From positions 1-64,000 of the forward strand of contig UQCR01000001.1 in the NCBI GenBank assembly GCA_900539655.1: a stretch of DNA of 64,000 bases, read 5' to 3'. Of the stretch, positions 17,725-26,391 are shown piece by piece. The stretch comes from an uncultured Robinsoniella sp. (GTDB taxonomy: Bacteria; Bacillota; Clostridia; Lachnospirales; Lachnospiraceae). The position numbers were made by a program, and so were the translations under genes. The notes under the pieces are model-generated. The model made no database searches and was not told where the DNA came from. It saw nothing but the letters and a program-made list of their open reading frames with translations. Each line of letters starts with the position of its first letter. Position 1 is the stretch's first letter.

Positions 17725-18842
17725 TGAGAGCGATAGGAATGATTTTAGCAGGTGGCAACAGTCACAGGATGGGAGATTTATCAAATAAGAGGGCCATTGC
17801 AGCAATGCCGATTGCAGGCAGCTATCGAAGCATCGACTTCGCGTTAAGTAACATGTCTAATTCTTCTATACAAAAAGTGGCGGTTTTGACACAGTACAAT
17901 GCGAGATCTTTAAATGAACATTTAAGTTCTTCGAAATGGTGGGACTTTGGAAGAAAGCAGGGTGGTTTGTTCGTATTTACGCCTACCATCACTTCTGATA
18001 ATAGTTTCTGGTATCGGGGGACGGCAGATGCAATCTATCAGAATCTGGATTTTCTGAAGAAAAGCCATGAACCATATGTGATCATTGCATCCGGTGACGG
18101 TGTGTACAAGCTGGACTATAATAAAGTGCTGGAATACCATATTGAGAAGAAAGCGGATATTACCGTTGTATGCAAAGATATGGCTCCAAGCGAAGATATT
18201 ACAAGATTCGGTGTCCTGAAAATGAACGAGGACAGCAGAATTGAAGAATTTGAAGAGAAGCCTATGGTTTCATCCTGGAACACTGTTTCAACCGGTGTTT
18301 ATATCATCAGAAGAAGACAGCTGATCGAATTAATCGAAAGATGTGCACAGGAAGACAGACATGATTTTGTAAAGGATATTCTGATCCGTTATAAGAACTT
18401 AAAGAGGATCTATGGATATAAAATGAAAGAGTACTGGAGCAACATTGCTACAGTGGAATCATATTACAAAACCAATATGGATTTCCTGAAACCGGAAGTC
18501 AGGGATTATTTCTTCCGTCAGTATCCGGATGTATATTCCAAGGTTGACGATCTTCCGCCTGCAAAGTATAATCCGGGCAGTGAAGTGAAGAACAGCTTGA
18601 TATCCAGCGGATGTATCATTAACGGGCATGTAGAAAATTCTGTGTTGTTTAAGAAAACTTTTGTGGGTGAAAATTGTGTGATTAAGAATTCCATTATCCT
18701 GAATGATGTATATCTGGGTGATAATACATATATTGAAAATTGTATTGTTGAGAGCCGTGATACCATACGGGCGAATTCTTATCATGTAGGAGAAGACAAA
18801 ATAAAAATTGTTATAGAAAAAAACGAACGCTACGTACTATAA
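17724..18842 (+). CDS. glgD: GlgD, glucose-1-phosphate adenylyltransferase subunit
   Basis: This 372-residue GlgC paralogue retains ILAGGNSHRMGDL and IDFALSNMSNSS, but the ligands differ from GlgC: for example SGDGVYKLDY replaces SGDHIYKMDY. GlgD is the regulatory or weakly catalytic partner that forms a heteromer with GlgC in Firmicutes. The ATG at 17724 overlaps the glgC stop (TGATG); an in-frame GTG at 17721 is the alternative. No glycogen synthase or branching enzyme is in this window. Confidence 0.9.
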   Translation: MRAIGMILAGGNSHRMGDLSNKRAIAAMPIAGSYRSIDFALSNMSNSSIQKVAVLTQYNARSLNEHLSSSKWWDFGRKQGGLFVFTPTITSDNSFWYRGTADAIYQNLDFLKKSHEPYVIIASGDGVYKLDYNKVLEYHIEKKADITVVCKDMAPSEDITRFGVLKMNEDSRIEEFEEKPMVSSWNTVSTGVYIIRRRQLIELIERCAQEDRHDFVKDILIRYKNLKRIYGYKMKEYWSNIATVESYYKTNMDFLKPEVRDYFFRQYPDVYSKVDDLPPAKYNPGSEVKNSLISSGCIINGHVENSVLFKKTFVGENCVIKNSIILNDVYLGDNTYIENCIVESRDTIRANSYHVGEDKIKIVIEKNERYVL

Positions 18843-18883
18843 CATTTTAAATTACGACTATATATGGAAAGGGGCTAAAAGAC

Positions 18884-19171
18884 ATGAATATTACAGATGT
18901 CAGGGTACGTAAAGTTGCAAAGGAAGGTAAGATGAAGGCGGTAGTTTCAATTACAATTGATGATGAGTTTGTTGTTCATGATATCAAAGTAATTGAAGGA
19001 GAAAAGGGGTTATTTATAGCAATGCCAAGCAGAAAGGCATCCGACGGAGAATATAGAGATATCGCACATCCTATTAATTCCCAGACAAGAGACCGTATAC
19101 AGGGTATTATCCTGGATCAGTACGAGGCTGTTGTAGCTGCGGAACCTGAGTCCGAAGAGGCAGCATATTAA
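18884..19171 (+). CDS. spoVG: SpoVG, septation regulator / RNA-binding protein
   Basis: This 95-residue protein matches SpoVG through MNITDVRVRKV, the central IKVIEGEKGLFIAMPSRK and DIAHPINSQTRDRIQ. SpoVG affects asymmetric septation in Bacillus and binds nucleic acids in several Firmicutes. AAAGGGG lies upstream. It starts 41 bases after glgD with no terminator between, so it may be read from the glg transcript. That arrangement would tie a sporulation factor to glycogen formation. Confidence 0.95.
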   Translation: MNITDVRVRKVAKEGKMKAVVSITIDDEFVVHDIKVIEGEKGLFIAMPSRKASDGEYRDIAHPINSQTRDRIQGIILDQYEAVVAAEPESEEAAY

Positions 19172-19234
19172 TTTAGCAACGAAGATTTTATAGAAGTAAA
19201 CCAGTTTAACAGGAAAAGAGAAAAGTTAATGTTT

Positions 19235-19269
19235 ATACGCTCTGCTGTGGGAGGCAGGGCGTATTTTTT
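19235..19269 (+). terminator. terminator after spoVG
   Basis: ATACGCTCTGC (19235-19245) pairs with GCAGGGCGTAT (19254-19264), with one wobble, followed by six T residues. Confidence 0.85.
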
Positions 19270-19280
19270 GTGTTGTTATA

Positions 19281-21218
19281 TTATTTAAAAGATAAAAGAT
19301 CGGGTTCTGCCTGTCCGATGTGAAGGTAAAGGGTATCTTTATCAACCAGAGCAGTCGTTACACCCTGGCGGGAAACGCAGAATCCTGCGGCATATTGGGC
19401 GATCCTGACAGATTTCTCCAGAGGATATCCGTCACTTAAATGGACTGCCAGTGCAGAAATAAAAGCATCAGCGCCTCCGGTAGCATCTACCGCAGTAAAG
19501 TTGGCAGATGGAAAATGCTTCTGCAGGTTTTCTGCTCTTACATAGCAGCCGCCATGCCCCAGAGTAATGATTACAACAGGCATTCCACGGTCATAAAAAT
19601 ATTCTGCCTGTCCCTCAACGGTATCAATCTGAGGGCAGAAAGTAGCGGCCTCCTGCTGATTAGGAACAAATATGTCGGTGGTCCGGTAAAATACCTCCGG
19701 CAAGGTACTCAGTGCCGATGGTTTTAATATCGTTTTCCCGGAAAACTTTTTCGCCAGGGACGCGGCTTCCATGGCAGCTTCCATGGGGATATCCATGGAG
19801 AGCAGCAGGTATTCACAGCCTTCAAACAGGGCCTTTTGTGAGCGGACATCGTCAGCAGTAAGCCTGAGATTGGCACCCGGAATATAAGTGATGGTCACTT
19901 CCCCGTCATTTTGGACATACACATAAGCTTTTCCGGTCTGAGAGCCCTGATCCTTATAAATCCCTTCAGTCAATAGATGGTTCTGGTTCAGTGTATCAAA
20001 GATAAGGGATGCATCGGCGTCGTTTCCGACTTTTCCGATCAGCACAGCCTCATGACCTAGTTTTGAACTGCCCATTGACTGATTCGTACCCTTTCCTCCG
20101 GCGCAGGAGGAGGAATTGGTGATCAGGGTAGACTTTCCGGTTTCCGGAAAACCATCTACAGTAAGGGTAACATCCGTATTAATGCTTCCCAGAACCACAA
20201 ACTTCCGGCCTCTGCAGGATGCAGGGGTATTGATGCTTTCTTCATGGTTCAACACATAATAAGCCTCCAGAGAAAATCCGGGACTGTCATCTGTATTTTT
20301 CTCGCAAATATCTATCAGGGCTCGGCATGCCTCATATCCCAGGTTCCAATAGGGAATCCGGTAATTGGAGACCGGAGGATAATTAAGGGAACCTGTCTCA
20401 TCACCGCAAAGTCCAATCAATGAAAAATCCGATGGAATATGGTAGTGCATCTTATCCAGCTGTCGGTACAGGGAAAGCGTTTCGCCTAAACTACTGCTGA
20501 CGATACCTGTGATCTTGCCGGATGTAAGAGTTGCTATGCGGGCTGAATCGGACAGATGAAATGACATTCCATCTTGTAGAGAAAGGTGATGGTCAAAGAG
20601 ACAGTTTTTCATTCCTTCGAATACCTGAAAGGATGGAAGATTGTCTTCCTGAACCAGACAGCCTATTTTATGATGTCTCCATTGAATCAGTTTTTCCGTA
20701 CAGAGGTAGCCCAGTCTCTGATAATCAATGGTGTAAGATTCACAGTCTCTGGAGCTGGTGCCACAGGAATCCGCTGCATAAGGGGAATTTACATAGACCA
20801 CAGGAATACCGGCTTCTGTGAAATAATGTTCATGCTGCATGCTTTCCGGTGCCGTCGGCTCCCATAAAAGCCCGTCGATTTTATTTTTACAAAGTGCAGT
20901 AATATGTTTTAACTCATCTGTAGAAGAACTGCAGCTGTCAAAAATCAGGATGCCATAACCTTGTTCCTGTGCTGCTTTTACGATGCCGTTCAGCATGGTT
21001 TTGAAACCGCTGCTATCCCGCAAAAGCACTCCGATGAGAAACGTCTTAGCCATGGAGATATCTTTTACGGTGCCGTATGGAGTGTAATTATATTCTTTTA
21101 CAATTTCCAGTACCCGGTTTCTGGTGGCTGAATTAATATTCTGGTCTTTATTATTGACAATTTTGGATACCGTTGAAATCGATACGCCTGCCAATTTTGC
21201 AATTTCTTTAATTGTCAT
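19281..21218 (-). CDS. LacI-family regulator fused to a ribokinase-like (PfkB) domain
   Basis: One reading frame of 645 residues joins two proteins. Residues 1-330 are a LacI regulator: helix-turn-helix IKEIAKLAGVSISTVSKIV, then a sugar-binding domain. Residues from about 335 form a ribokinase: VVLGSINTDVTLTVDGFPET, CAGGKGTNQSMGSSKLG, GKVGNDADA and the anion-hole/catalytic segment DATGGADAF (usually GAGD, the Asp kept). The start at 21218 follows GAGGTGA; an in-frame ATG at 21239 lies before it. The gene is divergent from a nucleoside hydrolase and an ABC importer, so it probably represses them and senses or phosphorylates the released sugar. Whether the kinase is active is unknown. Confidence 0.88.
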   Translation of the reverse strand: MTIKEIAKLAGVSISTVSKIVNNKDQNINSATRNRVLEIVKEYNYTPYGTVKDISMAKTFLIGVLLRDSSGFKTMLNGIVKAAQEQGYGILIFDSCSSSTDELKHITALCKNKIDGLLWEPTAPESMQHEHYFTEAGIPVVYVNSPYAADSCGTSSRDCESYTIDYQRLGYLCTEKLIQWRHHKIGCLVQEDNLPSFQVFEGMKNCLFDHHLSLQDGMSFHLSDSARIATLTSGKITGIVSSSLGETLSLYRQLDKMHYHIPSDFSLIGLCGDETGSLNYPPVSNYRIPYWNLGYEACRALIDICEKNTDDSPGFSLEAYYVLNHEESINTPASCRGRKFVVLGSINTDVTLTVDGFPETGKSTLITNSSSCAGGKGTNQSMGSSKLGHEAVLIGKVGNDADASLIFDTLNQNHLLTEGIYKDQGSQTGKAYVYVQNDGEVTITYIPGANLRLTADDVRSQKALFEGCEYLLLSMDIPMEAAMEAASLAKKFSGKTILKPSALSTLPEVFYRTTDIFVPNQQEAATFCPQIDTVEGQAEYFYDRGMPVVIITLGHGGCYVRAENLQKHFPSANFTAVDATGGADAFISALAVHLSDGYPLEKSVRIAQYAAGFCVSRQGVTTALVDKDTLYLHIGQAEPDLLSFK

Positions 21219-21245
21219 AAAACACGTCACCTCAGTCATTTTATT

Positions 21246-21262
21246 CCTGAAACTTTTCCAGG
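21246..21262. promoter_or_regulatory. candidate LacI operator near the regulator's own start
   Basis: CCTGAAACTTTTCCAGG is an imperfect palindrome just upstream of the fusion gene, downstream of its promoter. It could serve autoregulation. Confidence 0.35.
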
Positions 21263-21295
21263 TTTACAGATTTTTTATGTTTTTGTTATGTACCT

Positions 21296-21324
21296 ATTAT
21301 GGATGATCTAATCTTATTTGTCAA
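21296..21324 (-). promoter_or_regulatory. promoter of the LacI-ribokinase gene
   Basis: On the minus strand TTGACA (21324-21319) and CATAAT (21301-21296) are spaced by 17 bases. Only one base differs from consensus. Confidence 0.7.
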
Positions 21325-21348
21325 TTTGTTTTTTTGTATAAAATGCAC

Positions 21349-21368
21349 AGGAAAACATTTCGGAAAAT
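21349..21368 (+). promoter_or_regulatory. operator-like repeat, copy 1
   Basis: AGGAAAACATTTCGGAAAAT lies upstream of the -35 element of the importer promoter. The GAAAACATTT core resembles LacI-type operators (GAAAACGTTTTC). A near copy lies at 21437-21457. Confidence 0.5.
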
Positions 21369-21398
21369 AGTTTTATTTAACAAAAATAAAGATTCTGG

Positions 21399-21427
21399 TT
21401 GACTTTTAAAAATCTCACGGATATAAT
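21399..21427 (+). promoter_or_regulatory. promoter of the nucleoside hydrolase/ABC importer operon
   Basis: TTGACT (21399-21404) and a perfect TATAAT (21422-21427) are spaced by 17 bases. Operator-like repeats sit on both sides. Confidence 0.75.
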
Positions 21428-21436
21428 GAGCTCATA

Positions 21437-21457
21437 AGGAAAACATTTTAAGAAAAT
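21437..21457 (+). promoter_or_regulatory. operator-like repeat, copy 2
   Basis: The first 12 bases, AGGAAAACATTT, are identical to copy 1, and both copies end in GAAAAT. It lies at the expected transcription start. TTTTCCT at 21460-21466 completes an inverted arm to AGGAAAA. Centre-to-centre distance between copies is about 88 bases, so looping is possible. Confidence 0.5.
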
Positions 21458-21485
21458 TATTTTCCTAAAAAGGAGGAAGGAATTT

Positions 21486-22430
21486 ATGAAGGTGGATAAT
21501 GGATGGATTGCAGGACAGCTAGACAGGCCCAGGGGGAAAGTGGATGTGGTACTTGATACGGATACCTATAATGAAATTGACGATCAGTACGCACTTGCTT
21601 ATCTGATTCAATCAGATGACAAACTGAACCTGCAGGCTATATATGCAGCACCCTTCGCCAATAAAAAATGCAAAGAGCCGGTAGAGGGAATGGAAAAGAG
21701 CTATGAAGAAATCTTTAAGATTCTAACACTGATGGAGAGAGAAGATTTAAAAAAGCTGGTTAAAAAGGGCTCTGACCGCTACCTGGAGAATGAATCTTCA
21801 CCTGTGCAGTCAGAGGCAGCGGAGGACTTAATTAAAAAGGCGATGGAGCATACTTCAGAAAATCCTTTGTATGTGGTTGCCATTGCTGCAATTACCAATG
21901 TGGTGTCTGCTATTTTGATAAAACCGGAGATTAAAGAGAAAATGGTGGTGGTGTGGCTTGGAGGCCAGGCACACTGGTGGCCGGACAACCGGGAATTTAA
22001 TCTGATTCAGGATATAGCAGCAGCCAGAGTTTTATTTAGCTGCGGAGTTCCCCTGGTACAACTGCCCTGCATGGGTGTAGTTTCCGGATTCCGCATCAGC
22101 GGACCAGAATTAATCTATCATTTGAAAGGAAAAAATAAACTGTGTGATTATCTGGTGGATGTAACCGTTAAGGAAGCCATGGCGGATGGCGGGAATGTGA
22201 CCTGGAGCCGTATTATCTGGGATGTGACTGCAGTAGCGTGGCTTCTGGATGAGGGATTTGAGAGGGACTGCCTGGTGCATAGTCCGGTGCCGGAATACGA
22301 TGACCGGTATGCTTTTGATCATACGAACCATCTGATCAAATATGTTTATGATATCAACAGGGACTATTTAATGGCAGATTTATTTCGAAAATTAACCGGT
22401 GGCCAGGACGGAACCCGGAGCGTTCTTTAG
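21486..22430 (+). CDS. nucleoside hydrolase family protein
   Basis: The 314-residue protein has the N-terminal metal-binding motif of the IUNH family in the variant form LDTDTYNEIDDQYAL (family norm DxDPGxDD) and the middle segment VVAIAAITNVVSAIL. The usual C-terminal HD pair appears as WDVTAVAWL, so the proton-donor histidine of inosine-type hydrolases seems replaced by Trp. It probably cleaves an N- or C-linked riboside, but not necessarily a common nucleoside. AAGGAGGAAGG precedes the start. It is the first gene of the ABC importer operon, opposite the LacI-ribokinase gene. Confidence 0.8.
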   Translation: MKVDNGWIAGQLDRPRGKVDVVLDTDTYNEIDDQYALAYLIQSDDKLNLQAIYAAPFANKKCKEPVEGMEKSYEEIFKILTLMEREDLKKLVKKGSDRYLENESSPVQSEAAEDLIKKAMEHTSENPLYVVAIAAITNVVSAILIKPEIKEKMVVVWLGGQAHWWPDNREFNLIQDIAAARVLFSCGVPLVQLPCMGVVSGFRISGPELIYHLKGKNKLCDYLVDVTVKEAMADGGNVTWSRIIWDVTAVAWLLDEGFERDCLVHSPVPEYDDRYAFDHTNHLIKYVYDINRDYLMADLFRKLTGGQDGTRSVL

Positions 22431-22449
22431 AATAGAAGGAGGAAAGAAA

Positions 22450-23984
22450 ATGAAAAAAAGTGGATTGCAGTACTTCTAACAGTATCAATGGCAGCGGGTA
22501 TGCTTACAGGATGCGCAAGTTTTGCAAAGGAAGAAAACCAGCAGGCATCAGGGACGGTAACCGGAACTGGGGGAAATGTCGGAGAGGAAAAGAAAAGCGG
22601 CGATGTAGTTACTCTGAAAGTAGCGGCGATGGCATTTAACGACCAGTCACTGGTAGAGGAGGTAGAGCAGGCTGCCAATGAAATACTGAAAGATAAAGGC
22701 GTGGCTTTGGATATTACATTTATCAACATCGGTTCCTGGCAGCAACAGACTAATTTGCTGCTCACCGGAGGAAGTGATACAGTGGATATTCTGCCCTGGT
22801 ACGGGACTCCGCTGGCTACTTATGTAAATAACGGACAGGCGTTAGAGCTGGATGATCTGCTTAAACGGTACGGAGAGGGAATCAAAAAGGAGATCCCGGA
22901 AGATATGCTGGAGCTTGGGCGTGTGGATGAAAATATCTATGGCATATATACAGACAGAGAAGTGGCGAACAGCTATGGAATTTGGATGCGGAAAGATATT
23001 TTAGAGGAGACGGGAATTGATCCCGCTAGTATTAAGACGCTGGAAGACTGTACACCATTGTTTGCAAAGGTAAAAGAACTGCATCCGGATATGGAATGTC
23101 TAAGCGGTGGGCAGGCAGGAACACTGCAGACGAATACCTGGGGATGGGATCAGATCAGTGATGCCAATAATCTGGGGGTTATGCTGGATAATGGCCAATC
23201 AGGTGAAATTGTAAACCTGTATGAATCCGATGAATATGAAGATTATGTGCGGCTCATGAGAAAGTGGTATGAAGCAGGCTATATTTCTCCCGATGTATTG
23301 AGTAAGAGTGATGATCCTTCCGTGATCATGAGGGCTGGCAAGCTGTTTTCTGCACTTTCTCATTTGAAACCGTTATTTGGAGAACAGCAGGCGAGAATAA
23401 CAGGCTGTGAAATCGAAGTAATAGAGCTGCGCCCTGCTTCTTTACAGACGCAGACCGTTCAGGGAATGATGTGGGGAATATCCGCTTCTACCAAACATCC
23501 GGAGGAAGCGATGATTTTATTAAATGAGATGTACACGAATCCCAAGCTTGCCAATATACTCATCAATGGTATTGAAGGAAAAAGCTATGCCTATACAGAT
23601 GAGGCTCAAAAAATGATCAACTTTCCGGAAGGCATAAATGCATCCAATACGCCATATACCGCACAGTCCTGGATCTGGCCCAATGCTTTTGCAACACCGG
23701 TGTGGGAGCCTTATCCGGAAGATTACTGGAAACAGATTGAAGAGTTTAATAACACGGCACTTCACTCAAAAGCGTTAGGGTTTGTACCCGATACATCAGA
23801 AATTACAAATGAGATCACAGCCTGCACGAATGTGGTGGCAAAATATAATCCTTCCTTAATGGCAGGGGCTGTTGATATTGATGAGAGCCTGGCGAAATTC
23901 AGGGAAGAACTGAAAACAGCCGGAATTGATAAGATTATTGAAACAAAATCCAGACAATACGAAGAATGGAAAGCAAAGCAATAG
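22450..23984 (+). CDS. ABC transporter substrate-binding lipoprotein, frameshifted in the signal peptide
   Basis: Downstream of AGGAGGAAAG, the ATG at 22450 is followed by seven A residues and then stops after nine codons (TAA at 22477-22479). Adding one A restores a lipoprotein signal peptide (MKKKWIAVLL... ending in the lipobox LTGC at about residue 22) that runs into the long frame ending at 23984. The mature part is a family-1-type sugar-binding protein of about 500 residues. The frame as read starts only at 22488, inside the signal peptide, with no ribosome binding site. This is a true one-base deletion, slippage on the A tract, or a sequencing error. Confidence 0.75.
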
Positions 23985-24003
23985 CGGAAAGCGAGGAGGA
24001 GCC

Positions 24004-24957
24004 ATGGATAACACCGCTGTAAAAAAGCAAAAGCCAAAAAAGAAAAAATTTACTGTACTCCTGAAACGCTACTGGCCTTTTTATCTAATGATGGCACCGG
24101 GACTGATTTACCTGGTCATTAATAATTATCTTCCTATGCTGGGGCTTGTGGTTGCTTTTAAAAAAGTGGATTACCGTCTGGGGATCTTAAACAGTCCCTG
24201 GGTAGGGCTGGATAATTTTGAATATCTGTTTAAGACATCCGATGCCTGGATTATTACCCGCAATACAATCTGTTACAATTTTGTCTTTATTTTGCTGGGA
24301 ACCGTGGTGTCCATAGCGGTAGCTGTCTTGCTGAATGAGATCAGGGGCGTAAAGAAAAAGAAAGCTTACCAGACACTGATCCTGATACCCTATCTGATTT
24401 CCACAGTTGTAATCAGTTATCTGGTATACGCTTTTCTCAGTGCGGAGTCCGGATTTATCAATAATGGTATTCTGCAGAAATTAGGTATGGACCCTGTTGC
24501 CTGGTACAGCGAGAAAAAGTATTGGCCGTTTATACTGGTAATTGTAAATTTGTGGAAGGGGTTTGGATACAGCTGCATTATTTACTACGCAACGATTCTG
24601 GGAATTGACGGTTCTCTTTATGAGGCGGCAGTTATGGATGGTGCCAGCAGGTGGCACCGGATCAGGGACATCGTGCTGCCTTCTCTAAAAGGTACGGTCA
24701 TTACCCTGACACTAATGAGCATAGGAAGAATCTTCTACTCTGATTTTGGGCTGTTCTATCAGGTGCCGATGAACAGCGGCCCGCTGTTTGATGTTACGAA
24801 TACAATTGATACCTATGTGTACCGGGGGCTGCTTCAGTTAAATGATGTGGGAAGGGCATCAGCGGCAGGATTTTATCAGTCACTGGTTGGTTTTGCTATT
24901 GTCCTTTTGGCAAACTTCATTGTACGAAAGGTGGAAAAAGAGAATGCGCTGTTTTAA
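24004..24957 (+). CDS. ABC sugar transporter permease (LplB-like)
   Basis: The 317-residue protein has six membrane segments and the EAA loop YEAAVMDGASRWHRIRDIVLP, which docks to the ATPase. The lysine-rich N-terminus is typical of LplB/YtcP-type permeases. The start at 24004 follows GAGGAGGA; in-frame codons further upstream overlap the previous gene and lack a site. Its partners are the substrate-binding gene and the next permease. No ATPase gene is in the operon, so a shared MsmK/MsmX-type ATPase is likely. Confidence 0.9.
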   Translation: MDNTAVKKQKPKKKKFTVLLKRYWPFYLMMAPGLIYLVINNYLPMLGLVVAFKKVDYRLGILNSPWVGLDNFEYLFKTSDAWIITRNTICYNFVFILLGTVVSIAVAVLLNEIRGVKKKKAYQTLILIPYLISTVVISYLVYAFLSAESGFINNGILQKLGMDPVAWYSEKKYWPFILVIVNLWKGFGYSCIIYYATILGIDGSLYEAAVMDGASRWHRIRDIVLPSLKGTVITLTLMSIGRIFYSDFGLFYQVPMNSGPLFDVTNTIDTYVYRGLLQLNDVGRASAAGFYQSLVGFAIVLLANFIVRKVEKENALF

Positions 24958-24978
24958 CTATGACACAGGGAGATCACT

Positions 24979-25869
24979 ATGGTAGATAATAAAAAAGGTT
25001 TTCATATTACAATTAATATAGTCATGATTCTATTGTCGCTATGCTGTTTGCTGCCATTTGTCCTTCTGGTGGTTTCCTCCTTTACGGAAGAAGCAGCACT
25101 TATAAGGGATGGGTATTCCTTTTTCCCCGGGGCGTTCAGCCTGGATGCATATCAGTACATTTTCTCAGGGTCAGCCAAGATTTTAAAAGGATATGGCATT
25201 ACGGTATTTATTTCAATTGTCGGGACGGCAATCGGGATATTAATGACAATCCTCCTTGCCTATCCCCTTTCCAGAAAAGAACTTCCGGGAAGAAACTGGA
25301 TATCATTTTTTATCTTTTTCACGATGCTGTTTAACGGCGGGCTGGTGCCGTCTTATATGATCTGGTCCAACACCTTCCATATACGAGATACCATATGGGC
25401 GCTGCTGCTCCCTAACCTGCTTATGAATGCGTTTAATATTATTATGATGAGAAATTATCTGAAGGCAAATGTACCCGATGAAATCATAGAGGCTGCCAAG
25501 ATAGATGGGGCAAATGAATTTAGAATACTTTTCAAGGTGGTATTTCCAATGTCGGTGCCGATGGTGGCAACCCTGGGGCTGATGGTAGGGCTGGGATACT
25601 GGAACGACTGGCAGAACGGTTTGTATTATATCGCCAGCCGAACGGAGCTTTATTCCATTCAGAATATTCTAAATCGAATGCTCCAGGATGCCCAGTTCCT
25701 TGCCAGCGGGCAGGCAGGGGGAAACGTTGGGGAAATGGCAGCAAGCCTGCCTAGCGTGGGTATTAAGATGGCAATAGCAGTAGCCGGTATTCTGCCGGTA
25801 ATGGTAATTTATCCGTTCGTGCAGAGGTATTTGGTAAAGGGAATTACGATTGGAGCTGTTAAGGGCTGA
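24979..25869 (+). CDS. ABC sugar transporter permease (LplC/YtcP-like)
   Basis: The 296-residue protein has six membrane segments and the EAA loop IIEAAKIDGANEFRILFKVV. It is the second permease of a carbohydrate importer of the CUT1 type. GGGAGAT lies upstream of the ATG. The gene ends the operon; a repeat array and terminator follow. With the nucleoside hydrolase and the ribokinase-bearing regulator, the likely cargo is a riboside or ribose-containing glycoside. This is inferred from context only. Confidence 0.9.
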   Translation: MVDNKKGFHITINIVMILLSLCCLLPFVLLVVSSFTEEAALIRDGYSFFPGAFSLDAYQYIFSGSAKILKGYGITVFISIVGTAIGILMTILLAYPLSRKELPGRNWISFFIFFTMLFNGGLVPSYMIWSNTFHIRDTIWALLLPNLLMNAFNIIMMRNYLKANVPDEIIEAAKIDGANEFRILFKVVFPMSVPMVATLGLMVGLGYWNDWQNGLYYIASRTELYSIQNILNRMLQDAQFLASGQAGGNVGEMAASLPSVGIKMAIAVAGILPVMVIYPFVQRYLVKGITIGAVKG

Positions 25870-25925
25870 ATACGTTATGAGGCATCACAGAATGGGGAAA
25901 TGAGATCGGAACAGATATATCTGAG

Positions 25926-26040
25926 TGGATATAATCAGATCAGATATAATCAGATGGGATATAATCAGATGGGATATAATCAGATGGGATATAATCAGAT
26001 CGGATATAATTAAATTGGATATAATCAGATCAAATATAAG
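25926..26040 (+). repeat. 15-base tandem repeat array
   Basis: Seven full units and a partial unit of the consensus GGGATATAATCAGAT run without spacers from 25926. Three units are identical; the others differ at one to four bases. Each contains TATAAT. The array lies between the last permease gene and its terminator, inside a 520-base gap that otherwise holds AT-rich sequence and the terminator. Confidence 0.9.
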
Positions 26041-26092
26041 AAAAAGATAGCGGAAATGAATGTGGTTTTCTTTCATTTCCGTTATCTTTTTT
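26041..26092 (+). terminator. terminator of the ABC importer operon
   Basis: AAAAGATAGCGGAAATGAA pairs with TTTCATTTCCGTTATCTTTT with one mismatch, ending in T residues. The 300 bases after it, up to ulaG, are AT-rich. They include the half-site TTCATATAA at 26283-26291, which matches the DeoR-gene operator at 32893-32913. Confidence 0.85.
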
Positions 26093-26391
26093 GTTGTAGC
26101 GTGCGTGGCGCCGCATGTTTTGCCCCAATGTCAATAACTTTAAGATATATATCAGAAAAATAGGAGATGGATTATGATACGTCCAGCTTGAACAGCCCGA
26201 AAATCATATTTTACCGGTACTTCTATAAAATTATATATAAATGTAATGAATGAAAAATAAATGATCATATAAATGAAAAATATTCATATAAAAACATTGA
26301 AATGAACTTAAAAATGTAGTAATATAAACATATCAATTAAAACGAACATAATAATAATGAACTATATGATTATTTCAAGGAGGAACATTAA

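Noticed and set aside
22488..23984. Start of the substrate-binding protein at 22488
   Set aside because: That ATG lies within the signal peptide and has no ribosome binding site. The proper start with AGGAGG is at 22450 in another frame, showing a frameshift.
25926..26040. CRISPR array
   Set aside because: Units are contiguous without unique spacers, units are too short, and no cas genes are nearby. The same holds for the 31-base array at 27523.
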